A stretch of 64,000 bases of DNA from Trinickia soli (GCF_002879855.1 NZ_PNYB01000001.1:372001-436000); one strand, 5' to 3'. Shown: positions 17,230-26,260, numbered from the stretch's first letter. Made by a program: numbers and translations. The notes: generated by a model not told the origin, from the sequence alone.

Positions 17230-18492
17230 ATGGACAACCTCGCCACCGCATTACCCGCATCGGCAACCGCCGCGCCGCCCACCTACGCTGCACGCAACGA
17301 GCGCTACTGGCGCACCAACCTTGCGATCTGCGTGTTCGGATCGTTCACGACGCTGGTCAGTCTCAGCATGCTGCTGCCGTTTCTTCCGCTCTACGTGCGG
17401 CAGCTTGGCGTTGATTCGACCTCAGCCGTCGTGCAATGGTCGGGGGTCGCGTTCGGCGTGACCTTTCTGGGGACGGCGCTGACAGCCCCCATTTGGGGGC
17501 AGCTCGCCGATCGATACGGGCGCAAGCCGATGCTCGTGCGTGCGGCCGTCGGGATGGCGGTCGTGATGTCGACGATCGGTCTCGCGCAAAACGTCTATGA
17601 ACTCGTTGCACTGCGATTCGCCGCGGGACTGATCGGCGGCTATGCCTCGGCTTCAATCGTCATGATCGGCACGCAGGCGCCGCCCGAACGGTCCGGCTGG
17701 GCGTTGGGCATGCTGTCGACGGGCGTACTGGCCGGCAATCTGGTGGGACCGCTGATCGGCGGCATCCTGCCAGATCTGATCGGCATTCGTGGTGCATTCT
17801 TCGCGGCCGGCGCCATGATCGCGGTCGCTGCGCTGCTGACTATTACGCTGGTACGCGAAGATTTCAGCCTGCCGCCGAATCATTCGGTGCGGGCGCGGCG
17901 TGGCGCCTGGGCTGGCGTATCGGGCGGCAGGCGCAGCTACTTTGCGCTAGCCGTGCTTTTTTTGACTGCCATGATGGTCTTGCTGGCCAACATGTCGATC
18001 GAGCCGATCATCACCGTCTATATCGCCGAGCTCGACGTCGACGCTCATCGGCTCGCGACGGTGGCAGGCGTCGTCATGGCCTGTTCTGCGTTCGGGAGCA
18101 TGGTGATGGCCGCGCGGCTCGGAGCACTGGCCGATCGCATCGGCCCATGGAAGGTGATCATCGGTTGCCTCGTCGGAACGGCGGTCGCCATGATTCCGCA
18201 GGCGTTCGTCACGCACTGGTGGCAACTCGCAGCGTTGCGCGGCGTGATGGGCATGACGCTCGCGGGCTTGCTGCCTTCGATCGCGAAGCTCGTGCGGCAG
18301 ACCGTGGACGAACGCTCGTCGGGCAAGATGCTGGGGTATTTGCAGTCGGCACAATACGCGGGCCAGGTCGTCGGCCCGCTGCTCGGCGCGGCCATCGGGG
18401 TCCACTTCGGCATGCGGTATGTCTTCTTCGCCACCTCCGCGCTTTTGATCGGTTGTGCCGTGCTCAGCGCGGCCGCCCGGCGCGGGCCGTAG
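17230..18492 (+). CDS. MFS transporter, drug:H+ antiporter type
   Basis: The 420-residue protein has about 12 membrane helices. The GQLADRYGRKPMLV loop between helices 2 and 3 is the MFS signature motif A. It resembles MdtG/DHA1-type multidrug carriers. The ATG at 17230 has a GAGAGGG ribosome site; upstream in-frame sequence is not membrane-like. A LysR gene follows after a short hairpin and may control it. Confidence 0.9.
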   Translation: MDNLATALPASATAAPPTYAARNERYWRTNLAICVFGSFTTLVSLSMLLPFLPLYVRQLGVDSTSAVVQWSGVAFGVTFLGTALTAPIWGQLADRYGRKPMLVRAAVGMAVVMSTIGLAQNVYELVALRFAAGLIGGYASASIVMIGTQAPPERSGWALGMLSTGVLAGNLVGPLIGGILPDLIGIRGAFFAAGAMIAVAALLTITLVREDFSLPPNHSVRARRGAWAGVSGGRRSYFALAVLFLTAMMVLLANMSIEPIITVYIAELDVDAHRLATVAGVVMACSAFGSMVMAARLGALADRIGPWKVIIGCLVGTAVAMIPQAFVTHWWQLAALRGVMGMTLAGLLPSIAKLVRQTVDERSSGKMLGYLQSAQYAGQVVGPLLGAAIGVHFGMRYVFFATSALLIGCAVLSAAARRGP

Positions 18493-18548
18493 CTGAGTCC
18501 ACAGCCGACAGCACCGCCCATTGTCTTGGCGCATACTCCGGTGATACA

Positions 18549-18565
18549 GCCGCCCTCCGGGCGGC
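18549..18565. other. Short GC hairpin between MFS and LysR genes
   Basis: GCCGCCC-TCC-GGGCGGC is a perfect 7-base stem with no T-run on either side. It may weakly attenuate readthrough or be incidental. Confidence 0.4.
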
Positions 18566-18595
18566 CCGTCGAACCAGAAACCGGAGGCATGACGC

Positions 18596-19594
18596 ATGGA
18601 TGCGGTGCGCAGCATGAAGATCTTCATCGCAGTGGCCGAGGCGGGCAGTTTTACGGCAGCCGCATTGGAACTGGATGCGACGACCGGCTACGTCTCGCGC
18701 ATGATTTCGGAGCTGGAAGCGCGTCTACGTACGCGGCTGCTCAATCGAACGACGCGCCGTCTCGCGTTGACGGAAGCGGGCGAACGGTATCTGAACCGTT
18801 GCCGTGACATCCTGGCATCGATCGAGGAGGCGGAGGCCGAAGCTTCGCAGGCGCACGCGACGGCTTCCGGCACGTTGCGCGTCCATGCGATGGCGAGCAT
18901 CGGCCAGAACTATGTCGTGCCCGCCGTCGCGGCCTATCAGCGTCGGTATCCCGACGTGGCGGTCGATCTGACGTTGTCGCAAAACGTGCCGGACCTGCTT
19001 GAAGAAGGATACGACGTCGCGTTGCGCGTTTCCCCTGGGCCATTGCCCGATTCGAACTACATCAGCCATCAACTGGGCGCGGTGCGCGGCGTGCTGTGCG
19101 CTTCGCCGGCGTATCTGGAAGAACATGGCACGCCCAATACCATCGACGATCTCGCGCAACATATGCGCTTGCAGGTGGCGTTGCCCGTGTTTCCTGCCGA
19201 CCATTGGCGCTTGATCGGACCGGACGGAGAGCACGACGTGCCGTTGCCCAGGCATCGCTTCAAGGTCAACGTGCCCGATGCAATGGCTGTAGCCCTTCAT
19301 GAAGGGATGGGCATCGGGGCGCTGCCTACGCTGGCGGCACGCGCCGCGCTGCGAGCCGGGACGCTGGTGCGTGTGTTGCCCGACTATCATCTGCAAACGC
19401 TGAATATCTATGCGATCTATGCATCGCGTCAGTATGTCGACGCCAAGATCCGAACCTGGATTGATTGCGTGCGCGATTCGATCGCAGATGCATTAACCGA
19501 GGACGCGCGATTGACGGGCGCTCACGCCGAGCGTCGCACGACGCAAACCAACGCGGCCGCGACGAGCGCGGCGCCGGCGGCCGCGAGGGGTTGA
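18596..19594 (+). CDS. LysR-family transcriptional regulator
   Basis: The 332-residue protein has an N-terminal helix-turn-helix (AEAGSFTAAALELDATTGYV, about 13-32) and a CrgA-type effector domain. The C-terminal tail of about 35 residues is Ala/Thr-rich and low in complexity. Its last 73 bases overlap the end of the convergent MFS gene, so this tail may be a recent extension. It probably regulates one of the neighbouring carriers. Confidence 0.92.
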   Translation: MDAVRSMKIFIAVAEAGSFTAAALELDATTGYVSRMISELEARLRTRLLNRTTRRLALTEAGERYLNRCRDILASIEEAEAEASQAHATASGTLRVHAMASIGQNYVVPAVAAYQRRYPDVAVDLTLSQNVPDLLEEGYDVALRVSPGPLPDSNYISHQLGAVRGVLCASPAYLEEHGTPNTIDDLAQHMRLQVALPVFPADHWRLIGPDGEHDVPLPRHRFKVNVPDAMAVALHEGMGIGALPTLAARAALRAGTLVRVLPDYHLQTLNIYAIYASRQYVDAKIRTWIDCVRDSIADALTEDARLTGAHAERRTTQTNAAATSAAPAAARG

Positions 19595-20688
19595 TCGAAC
19601 GAGTGCGTGCGTTCGACCAGCCGATCCGACAGCAGTGGTCCAACGATCTGGCCGACGCCATAGGCAGCCGTGAGTGCAGCCATCAGGTTGAAATGGACGA
19701 CGTGCGCCACGCGTTTCGCCGCCGGCATGATGATCGTAACGGTGCCGACGAAGGTGCCGCCGACCAGCACGGCGCTGCCGAGGAATGCCGACGGTGCATG
19801 ACTGAAAACGGGCAACACTACGCCGATCGCTTGTACCAGCAGATTCACGGCCAGCGAGAGACGGCTTCCGCAACGCTGGTGCAGTTCGTGCCACAGAAAG
19901 CAGGAGGGCACGGCAGCCAGCCCGAAACATGCCCAGACGTAAGGGGCGCTCAAGTGCGACGCCGTGGTCTTGATGAGTAATGGCAGGTACGTGGCCGTGA
20001 CAATGTAGCCCAGGCCGGCAAACCCATAGATCACGACAAGCGTCCACGGCCCGATGTTCGGACGGACGCTTCGATGCGAGGGCGAAGTCCGCTGCGTTTG
20101 CTCGTCGGGCAACGGCGCGGTGTGCAACGTTATCGGCCATGCAAGCGCGGAGAGCACGAACGCTGCTGCTGCCAGTAGCAGCCATAACGCCGGCGAGCCG
20201 ACATGGGCCGCCTCTCCGATAGCGATGAGTTGGCCGGAAGCAGCGATGCCGACGCCCACGCCTGCGTACAGAATGGGAGCGCCGTGCTGATGATTCATCG
20301 TCTGAAGCAGCCACACGGAGGCGGCAACGAGCGATACGGCACTGACGAGGCCAGCCAGAAACCGTGTGCCTATCAAGAGCGTTACCGTCGGATGAATGGC
20401 CAGCACGGCAAGAGACGCGACTGTTCCAACCAGCGCGCCCCGGCTCAGGCGCGCTGCGTGCCGTTCGTTCACGCCACTCATTGCCAACGCGCCGACAAGA
20501 TAGCCGGCGTAATTGGCTGACGCGGCGAGCGACCCTGTTGAGACGCTCATGACCGCTTCTTTCACCATCAGCGGATACATGCCCGTAAAGGCAAACCGCC
20601 CGAAGCCCATCCCTACGGCCAGAATCGCGGCGCCCGCAAGGGATTCCAAAATCGGAGGGCGACCGGCGCGTGCAAAGGTGCTGTCCAT
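19522..20688 (-). CDS. YbfB/YjiJ-family MFS transporter
   Basis: The 388-residue carrier has about 12 membrane helices and the opening GMGFGRFAFTGMYPLM typical of the YbfB/YjiJ family. The ATG at 20688 is preferred over 20766 because the stretch between holds a palindromic operator-like array and encodes a charged, non-membrane sequence. Its 3' end overlaps the convergent LysR gene. The substrate is unknown. Confidence 0.88.
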   Translation of the reverse strand: MDSTFARAGRPPILESLAGAAILAVGMGFGRFAFTGMYPLMVKEAVMSVSTGSLAASANYAGYLVGALAMSGVNERHAARLSRGALVGTVASLAVLAIHPTVTLLIGTRFLAGLVSAVSLVAASVWLLQTMNHQHGAPILYAGVGVGIAASGQLIAIGEAAHVGSPALWLLLAAAAFVLSALAWPITLHTAPLPDEQTQRTSPSHRSVRPNIGPWTLVVIYGFAGLGYIVTATYLPLLIKTTASHLSAPYVWACFGLAAVPSCFLWHELHQRCGSRLSLAVNLLVQAIGVVLPVFSHAPSAFLGSAVLVGGTFVGTVTIIMPAAKRVAHVVHFNLMAALTAAYGVGQIVGPLLSDRLVERTHSFDQPLAAAGAALVAAALVCVVRRSA

Positions 20689-20691
20689 TTC

Positions 20692-20719
20692 CGTTCGATC
20701 GAACGTTTGAATCGTTCGA
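20692..20719. promoter_or_regulatory. Operator-like array of three CGTTCGA half sites
   Basis: A perfect 14-base palindrome, CGTTCGATCGAACG (20692-20705), shares its right arm with a second inverted repeat, TCGAACG-N7-CGTTCGA (20699-20719). The array overlaps the ribosome-binding region of the MFS gene, so a bound repressor would block its expression. Confidence 0.55.
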
Positions 20720-20808
20720 CGCCTGAGAGAGATGAATGCATCCTCGTCGTCTGCGCTCACGCGCACAATCGCCGTTGGGTCAACACTCCTTTTACCGAAG
20801 CTTAAGCG

Positions 20809-22272
20809 TCAAAAGGTAATCGTCGTCCGCGCGCCGACTACGAACGTATTGCGCAATGATTGCGTCGGGTCGTTCGGGTTTTGCCCGGCACCGGCGTTGA
20901 ATGTGTATTGCGCGTCGCCTTGCAGCACCCACCACGGGGTGACCTGGTACTGGTAGGTCGCTTCAAGTGCGGTTTCGCTGCCGCGCACGACATGGCCGCC
21001 GTCGGCATCGAGCGCGCTCGCATGGTTTCCGACCTTGATGTAGGCGAGGGCGAGGCCGACGCTGTCATTGTCGCGGCCTTTGAAAGGGGCCTTCATGACG
21101 ACGCCGACATTCGCGCTGACGCTGACGAGATTGCGATCGCCGGGGGCGCCCATCACGCGGGCGAACACGCCGATGCTGCGCGGCTCGTTCGCGTTGGGGC
21201 GCCAGATCGTTTGATCGGCGACAGCGTAGAAGCTGTAATCGCCACGATGTCGTGCTGCGATGCCGGTCGAGGCAGCATCGGCCAGCGAAAGGCCTGTGTT
21301 GTCGAAGCGTTGATCCGCAAACCGCGCATTGTTGTACCAGATGCCGACTTTATACGTGCCCGGCAGGCCGCCTTTCGTCGCACTGCCGGCCGGCTGGCCT
21401 TCGCTCTGCTGATTGATCGCGTACTGCAATTCGCCGATATACAGCGCGCCGCCGTGCAGATTGAACGTCGTACCGCTGCCGTTCAGCCTTTGCGGGTCGC
21501 CTGCACCGGGGGCCGGGTTGCCGTCGAACACGCCGGCCAGCGCGGTCAGCGAGGGCGTGATCTGCCCGCGCACGCGTACCCCGAGCGCCGAAAGCGGATA
21601 GGCCGGGCCGCCTGCCGGCATGTCGTAAGAGGGCACGCCGGCCCAACCGAACATCGTATTGACGAACGTATTCGCGTACGAGCTGACCATGAATTCCTGA
21701 TCGAGGCTTTGCTGCCCGACCTTGATATCCATGCGGTTGTCGAACATCGACTGCTGGTACCAAAGTTCCCATAAGCGCGTCGTGTCGTCGGCCTCGATGC
21801 CGCTTGCGGTGTTCAACGTTCCGAGGTTGTATTGGCTCAGATTGCGGCCGTGAATCTGCAAGCCGCTGACATTGAAGGTGCCGCCCGGCAGGCCGAAAGC
21901 CTTTTCGGTGTCGATGCCGAGCGTCATCGTCGTCAACCCGTCGTAGGCGCCACCGCGCGCCAGGCCCCCACGCAGGTTGTAGAGGTATTCGCTCGTCTCA
22001 GTCATTTGAAACGTCGCGCCGTATCTGCCGAGCCAAGGGCGCAGGCCGCCCAAATCGCCGAGCAGGTTCTGCCGCGTGGCCAAGCCCGGCGATTCCGTCG
22101 AGGGTTCGGCCTGCATGCCCGAACTCGCTTCGGGCGCTTGAGGAAGGGCATCGGGCGAGCCCGCGGCCAAGGCCGCACATGAGACGAAGGCGCTCCAAAC
22201 AACGGCCGCGCCAAGCGCCAGGGGATGAACTTTCGTACGCATCGCCCTCTGGGCAACCGGTCCGTACCTCAT
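20809..22272 (-). CDS. OprB-family carbohydrate-selective porin
   Basis: The 487-residue protein has a signal peptide (about 10-37), a proline- and serine-rich linker, and an OprB barrel (NLLGDLGGLRPWLGRYG near the start of the mature domain). It ends in phenylalanine, as outer-membrane barrels do. It forms a sugar-permeable channel. Two ATGs, at 22272 and 22242, both have good ribosome sites (GAGGAA and AGAGGG). I keep the first, though the second gives a more usual signal peptide. It could serve sugar uptake for the pentose locus, but it lies some 7 kb away. Confidence 0.9.
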   Translation of the reverse strand: MRYGPVAQRAMRTKVHPLALGAAVVWSAFVSCAALAAGSPDALPQAPEASSGMQAEPSTESPGLATRQNLLGDLGGLRPWLGRYGATFQMTETSEYLYNLRGGLARGGAYDGLTTMTLGIDTEKAFGLPGGTFNVSGLQIHGRNLSQYNLGTLNTASGIEADDTTRLWELWYQQSMFDNRMDIKVGQQSLDQEFMVSSYANTFVNTMFGWAGVPSYDMPAGGPAYPLSALGVRVRGQITPSLTALAGVFDGNPAPGAGDPQRLNGSGTTFNLHGGALYIGELQYAINQQSEGQPAGSATKGGLPGTYKVGIWYNNARFADQRFDNTGLSLADAASTGIAARHRGDYSFYAVADQTIWRPNANEPRSIGVFARVMGAPGDRNLVSVSANVGVVMKAPFKGRDNDSVGLALAYIKVGNHASALDADGGHVVRGSETALEATYQYQVTPWWVLQGDAQYTFNAGAGQNPNDPTQSLRNTFVVGARTTITF

Positions 22273-22471
22273 CGAAATTCCTCTTTGTGTCTACGCGGGA
22301 CGCGCAAAGGATCGGATTTTACCCAGCGAGGGGAGAAATGCAAGCAAATGCAAACAGTTCTCATTCATCGCGCGGCGAAATACCGCAGATGAATGTATGC
22401 ATGGCGCACGGTATGCGCAGGCGCGCGGCGTCTCCTCGCCTGTCCTTATTGAAATCGACGCGATGCCGGGT

Positions 22472-24523
22472 TCATCGGCCGGCGTCTTCGTCTTGCCGCC
22501 GATACTGTGCTGCGAGCTTGTCCTGCTGACTCGGCGGCACGGGATCGTAATGACTGAGCTCGATGCTGTAATTGCCGTCGCCGCCGGCCATGGCGTTCAA
22601 GCGAGACTGATACTCGGTGAGTTCGGACAGGGGCGCCTTCGCCGTCACGACCACCATGTGAGCGCCAAGCGTGCGTGAGCCGTGAACCTGGGCGCGCCGC
22701 GACGACAAGTCGCCGATGATGTCGCCCATCGCGGCATCGGGCGCCGTGACTTCGAGTTCGACGATCGGCTCGAGCAAGATCGGCTGCGCCTTCAAGACGG
22801 CGTCGATGAACGCTTTACGCCCGGCGACGACAAACGCCACTTCCTTCGAATCGACCGCGTGGTGCTTGCCGTCATACACGGTCACTCGAACGTCCTGCAT
22901 AGGAAAACCGGCGAGCGGGCCGCTTTCGATGACCTGAAGAATGCCCTTTTCGACGGCGGGCATGAATTGCCCCGGAATCGCGCCGCCCTTGACCGCATCG
23001 ACGAATTCATACCCGGCCCCGCGCGGCAGCGGTTCGACGCGCAGCATGACTTCACCGAATTGGCCTGCGCCGCCCGTTTGTTTCTTGTGCCGATGGTGTC
23101 CTTCGGCCGGCGCGCCGATGGTTTCGCGGTAAGCGATCTTGGGCGGACGCGTGACGACCGCGAGCTTGTATTGATCGGTCAGGCGCTCGAGCATGTGCCG
23201 AAGGTGAAGCTCGCCCAGGCCTCGAACAACGGTTTCATTGGTGCCGACGGGGTGCTCGATGCGCAGACAAGGGTCTTCCGACGCGAGTTTCTGCAGGATT
23301 TCCCACAAACGTTGCTCATTGCCGCGGCGCTCCGGTTCGATTGCGAGCGCGTAGATGGGATTGGGAAAGTCTGATGGCGAGAGGTGAATGTTGCCGTCTT
23401 CCGATGCGTCATGCAGAACCGCGTCGTAGCCGATTTCGTCGACTTTGGCTGTGGCACAAATATCGCCGGGTCCCGCCTTGAAGATGTCGACATGATCCTT
23501 GCCTTGCAGCAGCATCAGATGCGCCACGCGAAAGGGCTGTCGCGCGCTGCCGATATAAAGCTGACTATCGCGCCGCACCGTGCCCTGGTGAATGCGCATC
23601 ACCGCCATCTTGCCGATATACGGGTCCACCACGATCTTGAACACATGGGCAAGCACGTGCTTGTCGGCATCGGGTGTCGCCTGAACGGTTTCTCTGCGGC
23701 CATCGACGTCCCGGTAGAACAGCGGCGGATTGCCTTCGAGCGGATTTGGCAGCAAGCGGACGATGACATCCAGCAGTTCGGCGATGCCTGCCCCCGTCGC
23801 AGCGGACGTAAACAGAATCGGCACGAGGTGTCCTTCTCGCAGCGCTTGCTCGAACGGCGCGTGCAGTTGCTCGGGCTGGATCGCCTCGCCCTGGCCAAGG
23901 TAAAGCTCCATCAGATCGGCGTCGAGTTCGATCACCTGATCGACAAGCGCATCGTGCGCCGATTGGACGCTCATGAAATCGGCGTCGCCGGAAGGGTTGA
24001 AGAAACAATCGACAACGCTTTGTGCCTGTCGCGCGGGTAGATTGATTGGCAGGCAGGTCTTGCCGAACGCTTCCTGGATCTGCTCGACGAGCCCCGGCAA
24101 ATCGACTTTCTCGCCGTCGATGCCGTTCACGATGATGACCGTGCAAAGCTTGCGCGCTTTCGCCCACGCCATCATGCGCCGCGTCGACATTTCGATGCCC
24201 GTACGCGCGTTGACGACAATCGCCGCGGTTTCAACTGCCGCGAGCGCGCTCAGTGAAAGACCACAGAAGTCGGGGTAGCCGGGCGTGTCGACCAGATAGA
24301 CGCGCGTGCCGCAGTAGTCGAGGTGGGTAACGGCGGAATTGAGCGAATGGTGGTATCTGCGTTCAAGCGCGTCGAAATCGCAGACGGTCGTGCCGCGCTC
24401 GACGCTGCCGGCCGTATGGATCGCTCCGCTGCGATGCAGCAGCGCTTCGATCAGCGAAGTCTTGCCGCACCCGGCGTGGCCGACCAACGCGACGGTACGA
24501 ATGGCTTCGGGGTGGTAGTCCAT
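22472..24523 (-). CDS. EF-G paralog (translation-factor GTPase) with altered G motifs
   Basis: The 683-residue protein has the EF-G domain order: G domain, domain II, and domains III-V (QFGEVMLRVEPLP in domain IV). The P loop is GHAGCGKT with K21. The switch II motif reads DTPGYPDF, with Tyr83 in place of the usual catalytic His. The G4 motif reads NGID (133-136) in place of NKxD, so guanine recognition is altered. The length fits the EF-G-like second-copy group rather than FusA. It stands alone, without rpsL, rpsG or tuf, which also points to a paralog. A role in ribosome recycling or stress is possible but unproven. Confidence 0.9.
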   Translation of the reverse strand: MDYHPEAIRTVALVGHAGCGKTSLIEALLHRSGAIHTAGSVERGTTVCDFDALERRYHHSLNSAVTHLDYCGTRVYLVDTPGYPDFCGLSLSALAAVETAAIVVNARTGIEMSTRRMMAWAKARKLCTVIIVNGIDGEKVDLPGLVEQIQEAFGKTCLPINLPARQAQSVVDCFFNPSGDADFMSVQSAHDALVDQVIELDADLMELYLGQGEAIQPEQLHAPFEQALREGHLVPILFTSAATGAGIAELLDVIVRLLPNPLEGNPPLFYRDVDGRRETVQATPDADKHVLAHVFKIVVDPYIGKMAVMRIHQGTVRRDSQLYIGSARQPFRVAHLMLLQGKDHVDIFKAGPGDICATAKVDEIGYDAVLHDASEDGNIHLSPSDFPNPIYALAIEPERRGNEQRLWEILQKLASEDPCLRIEHPVGTNETVVRGLGELHLRHMLERLTDQYKLAVVTRPPKIAYRETIGAPAEGHHRHKKQTGGAGQFGEVMLRVEPLPRGAGYEFVDAVKGGAIPGQFMPAVEKGILQVIESGPLAGFPMQDVRVTVYDGKHHAVDSKEVAFVVAGRKAFIDAVLKAQPILLEPIVELEVTAPDAAMGDIIGDLSSRRAQVHGSRTLGAHMVVVTAKAPLSELTEYQSRLNAMAGGDGNYSIELSHYDPVPPSQQDKLAAQYRRQDEDAGR

Positions 24524-24889
24524 GGCCGCCCTCGTCCTGCGATCGCAATTCGGCCATTATTGGCGAAAATGCGGCCTACCGCCAGCCGCGCATACCCCTT
24601 TTGTGCGATGGTTCGCGCACATGCGGCCCTTGAGCGGCGCGATACGATTGCCAGTGCCGACGACTATCGCAGCTTCTTGCATTGCAACATGCCGTCGCAC
24701 TTTTCGCGAAGTAACGGCCGTAGCCGTTTATTCACGTCGAGCAAGCGACCATATCGCCCCATAACGCCACCATATTGCGCCGCGCATTATCGAATCCATA
24801 GGAATCGCACATAGGCTATTTTGAGCAGGATAAATCGATCCCTATCAGTTAAATCGCTTGCCATTTGGTTGTCACAAAGCATAACAATT

Positions 24890-24973
24890 GTCAACGTCCC
24901 CATTTCCGGAAACCGTGATTCGCGCGGTTTCCCGCTGTCGCACCCGCCGGACGGGGCTTGCCCGGCGGCTTTT
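24890..24973 (+). ncRNA. Candidate small RNA with two hairpins
   Basis: On the plus strand a hairpin GGAAACCG-N9-CGGTTTCC (24908-24932) is followed by a terminator hairpin ending in CTTTT (24944-24973). A weak promoter (TTGCCA, 17 bases, ATAACA) lies just upstream at about 24860-24888. No gene ends near enough to need this terminator: the EF-G gene points away. The region thus looks like an RNA of about 85 bases. Confidence 0.45.
24944..24973 (+). terminator. Rho-independent terminator
   Basis: CCGCCGG and CCGGCGG form a 7-base stem around an 11-base GC-rich loop, followed by CTTTT and further T residues. It works only in the plus direction. Confidence 0.65.
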
Positions 24974-25073
24974 CGCTTTACATGTTGTGCATCCTGGTGG
25001 AAAAAATCGAAGATGTGATAACGGCGGGCAAAATTTCGTAATGAACCGGGATTCTAAATTTTCCTGGCCATTC

Positions 25074-25103
25074 TTGACAGGGAATCTATTAGTCACTAGA
25101 TTC
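25074..25103 (+). promoter_or_regulatory. Consensus sigma-70 promoter inside an inverted repeat
   Basis: TTGACA at 25074-25079, a 17-base spacer and TAGATT at 25097-25102 give a near-consensus promoter. The inverted repeat GAATCTA-N8-TAGATTC (25082-25103) covers the spacer and -10, so a repressor site is likely. Transcription would run toward the beta-trefoil gene, with a leader of about 440 bases. Confidence 0.6.
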
Positions 25104-25553
25104 TCACTCAACTCCTAAACATAAAACGCGCCGTTGGATGTTCATGTGAATACGATGTGAGACTGCCGACCAAGCAGTCCATGTAAGAACTGCAGTATTG
25201 AATGCGGGGCGCCCAAGATGGATTGCGATTTGAAGCAAGGCGGCAATGGCAGTAGTGCGCGCAGCCAAATGCGCCGCAGGCAATCGGCACTTCATCGTCC
25301 CGACCCGCGGCGACCGCTTCCCGTCCAAGATCGCCCAGTCGTCCATCCTTATCAATTTGCATTTCGCGAGAAGCTCCGATAGTGACTTAGCGGCCTTGTA
25401 TGCCGCTTCGTAGTTCAAAAGATTTCGGCGATACCGAGGGCTGACTGCGCCCTGCCGATAGCAGAGCTGCCTGTCGCTTGTACCGAGGGTTTGCGGCGCT
25501 GCGTGCTTACGTAGTTGCGACACGTTTATTCATCAAATAACCGAGGGCTAAAC
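25104..25553 (+). other. Long untranslated leader or decayed region
   Basis: This stretch of about 450 bases lies between the promoter and the beta-trefoil gene. I see no convincing gene on either strand: the longest frame (25104-25523, minus) has no domain, no ribosome site and biased composition unlike its neighbours. ACCGAGGG occurs three times (25433, 25482, 25540), and the last copy supplies the ribosome site of the next gene. Confidence 0.45.
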
Positions 25554-26219
25554 ATGGGCGGCGATGTCGTGCGTTTTGGGGATTCGATCGTTTTAGAAAG
25601 TTGCGACTGCAGCGAACCCTTGTTTCTGGGTTTCGTGAGGCGGTTTGAAGGCCGCCGCAATCCGCTGCTCTTGTCGACGGAGGTATCCGAGGTCGGGAAG
25701 CATCCTGCGAGCGATTATCAGTGGCGGCTACTGCCGGTCGTCGGTTCGAAGTGCAAATGGGGCGATCCGGTCCGTTTTGCCGATCGCATCCGGCTGCAGG
25801 TCGTCGACGACAAAGGCAACTCCCGCATGCTTTCGGTCAGCCACCTCGACAATCGGTCGATCATGGCCGAGCGGCGGCCGACCGGCTCAGAGTCCTGTAC
25901 CTGGTGGGTCACCTATACGAGCGAGTTGCGGGTCAGTCGCGACGGGCAGGTCGTGCCGTCGGGCGAACTCGAGCCGCATCTGATGTACGGCGACGACAAT
26001 TACGTCGGGTTCGTCAATAGCGCCCGCTACTTGTCGGCGATCGACGATCAGTACCGGATCTTGCGTAAGCGCACCGTGCTGCTCGATGATCTGCCCAAAG
26101 CGGGGACGGCAACGTGGTGGCGCATTCACCGTTCGTTACCCGAGATTGCGCCCGCCGTAAGGATGCCCAGCGCGATGCCTGTTCGCGCCATGCCGGCGCA
26201 GGCGCTTTCGATGGCGTAA
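25554..26219 (+). CDS. Predicted beta-trefoil protein, function unknown
   Basis: The 221-residue protein has no signal peptide or membrane segment. It shows three related units of about 55-60 residues. The first two open with a VRFGDSIVLES or VRFADRIRLQV strand. Each unit closes on a tryptophan strand: WRLLPV, WWVTYT and WWRIHR. This threefold pattern is that of a beta-trefoil, the fold of ricin-B lectins, fascins and related binding proteins, although no QxW motif is present. The ATG at 25554 has a GAGGG ribosome site. The last 20 residues are Met/Ala/Pro-rich and probably disordered. It is unlinked to any pathway here. A carbohydrate- or protein-binding role is an inference from fold alone. 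Confidence 0.75.
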   Translation: MGGDVVRFGDSIVLESCDCSEPLFLGFVRRFEGRRNPLLLSTEVSEVGKHPASDYQWRLLPVVGSKCKWGDPVRFADRIRLQVVDDKGNSRMLSVSHLDNRSIMAERRPTGSESCTWWVTYTSELRVSRDGQVVPSGELEPHLMYGDDNYVGFVNSARYLSAIDDQYRILRKRTVLLDDLPKAGTATWWRIHRSLPEIAPAVRMPSAMPVRAMPAQALSMA

Positions 26220-26225
26220 AGCATT

Positions 26226-26260
26226 GCCCGGCGTCGCGTCTCGAGGACGCTGCGCCGGGC
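26226..26260. terminator. Nested GC hairpin between convergent genes
   Basis: GCCCGGCG and CGCCGGGC enclose an inner stem, GCGTC-TCGAG-GACGC. It lies between the ends of the beta-trefoil gene and nadE. There is no T-run, so termination strength is uncertain. Confidence 0.5.

Noticed and set aside
18549-18565. Rho-independent terminator after the 17230-18492 MFS gene
   Set aside because: The hairpin has no T-run, so it is listed only as a hairpin.
25104-25523. Minus-strand frame of 139 codons in the AT-richer stretch
   Set aside because: No ribosome site or domain, and codon use unlike neighbouring genes. Treated as leader or decayed DNA.
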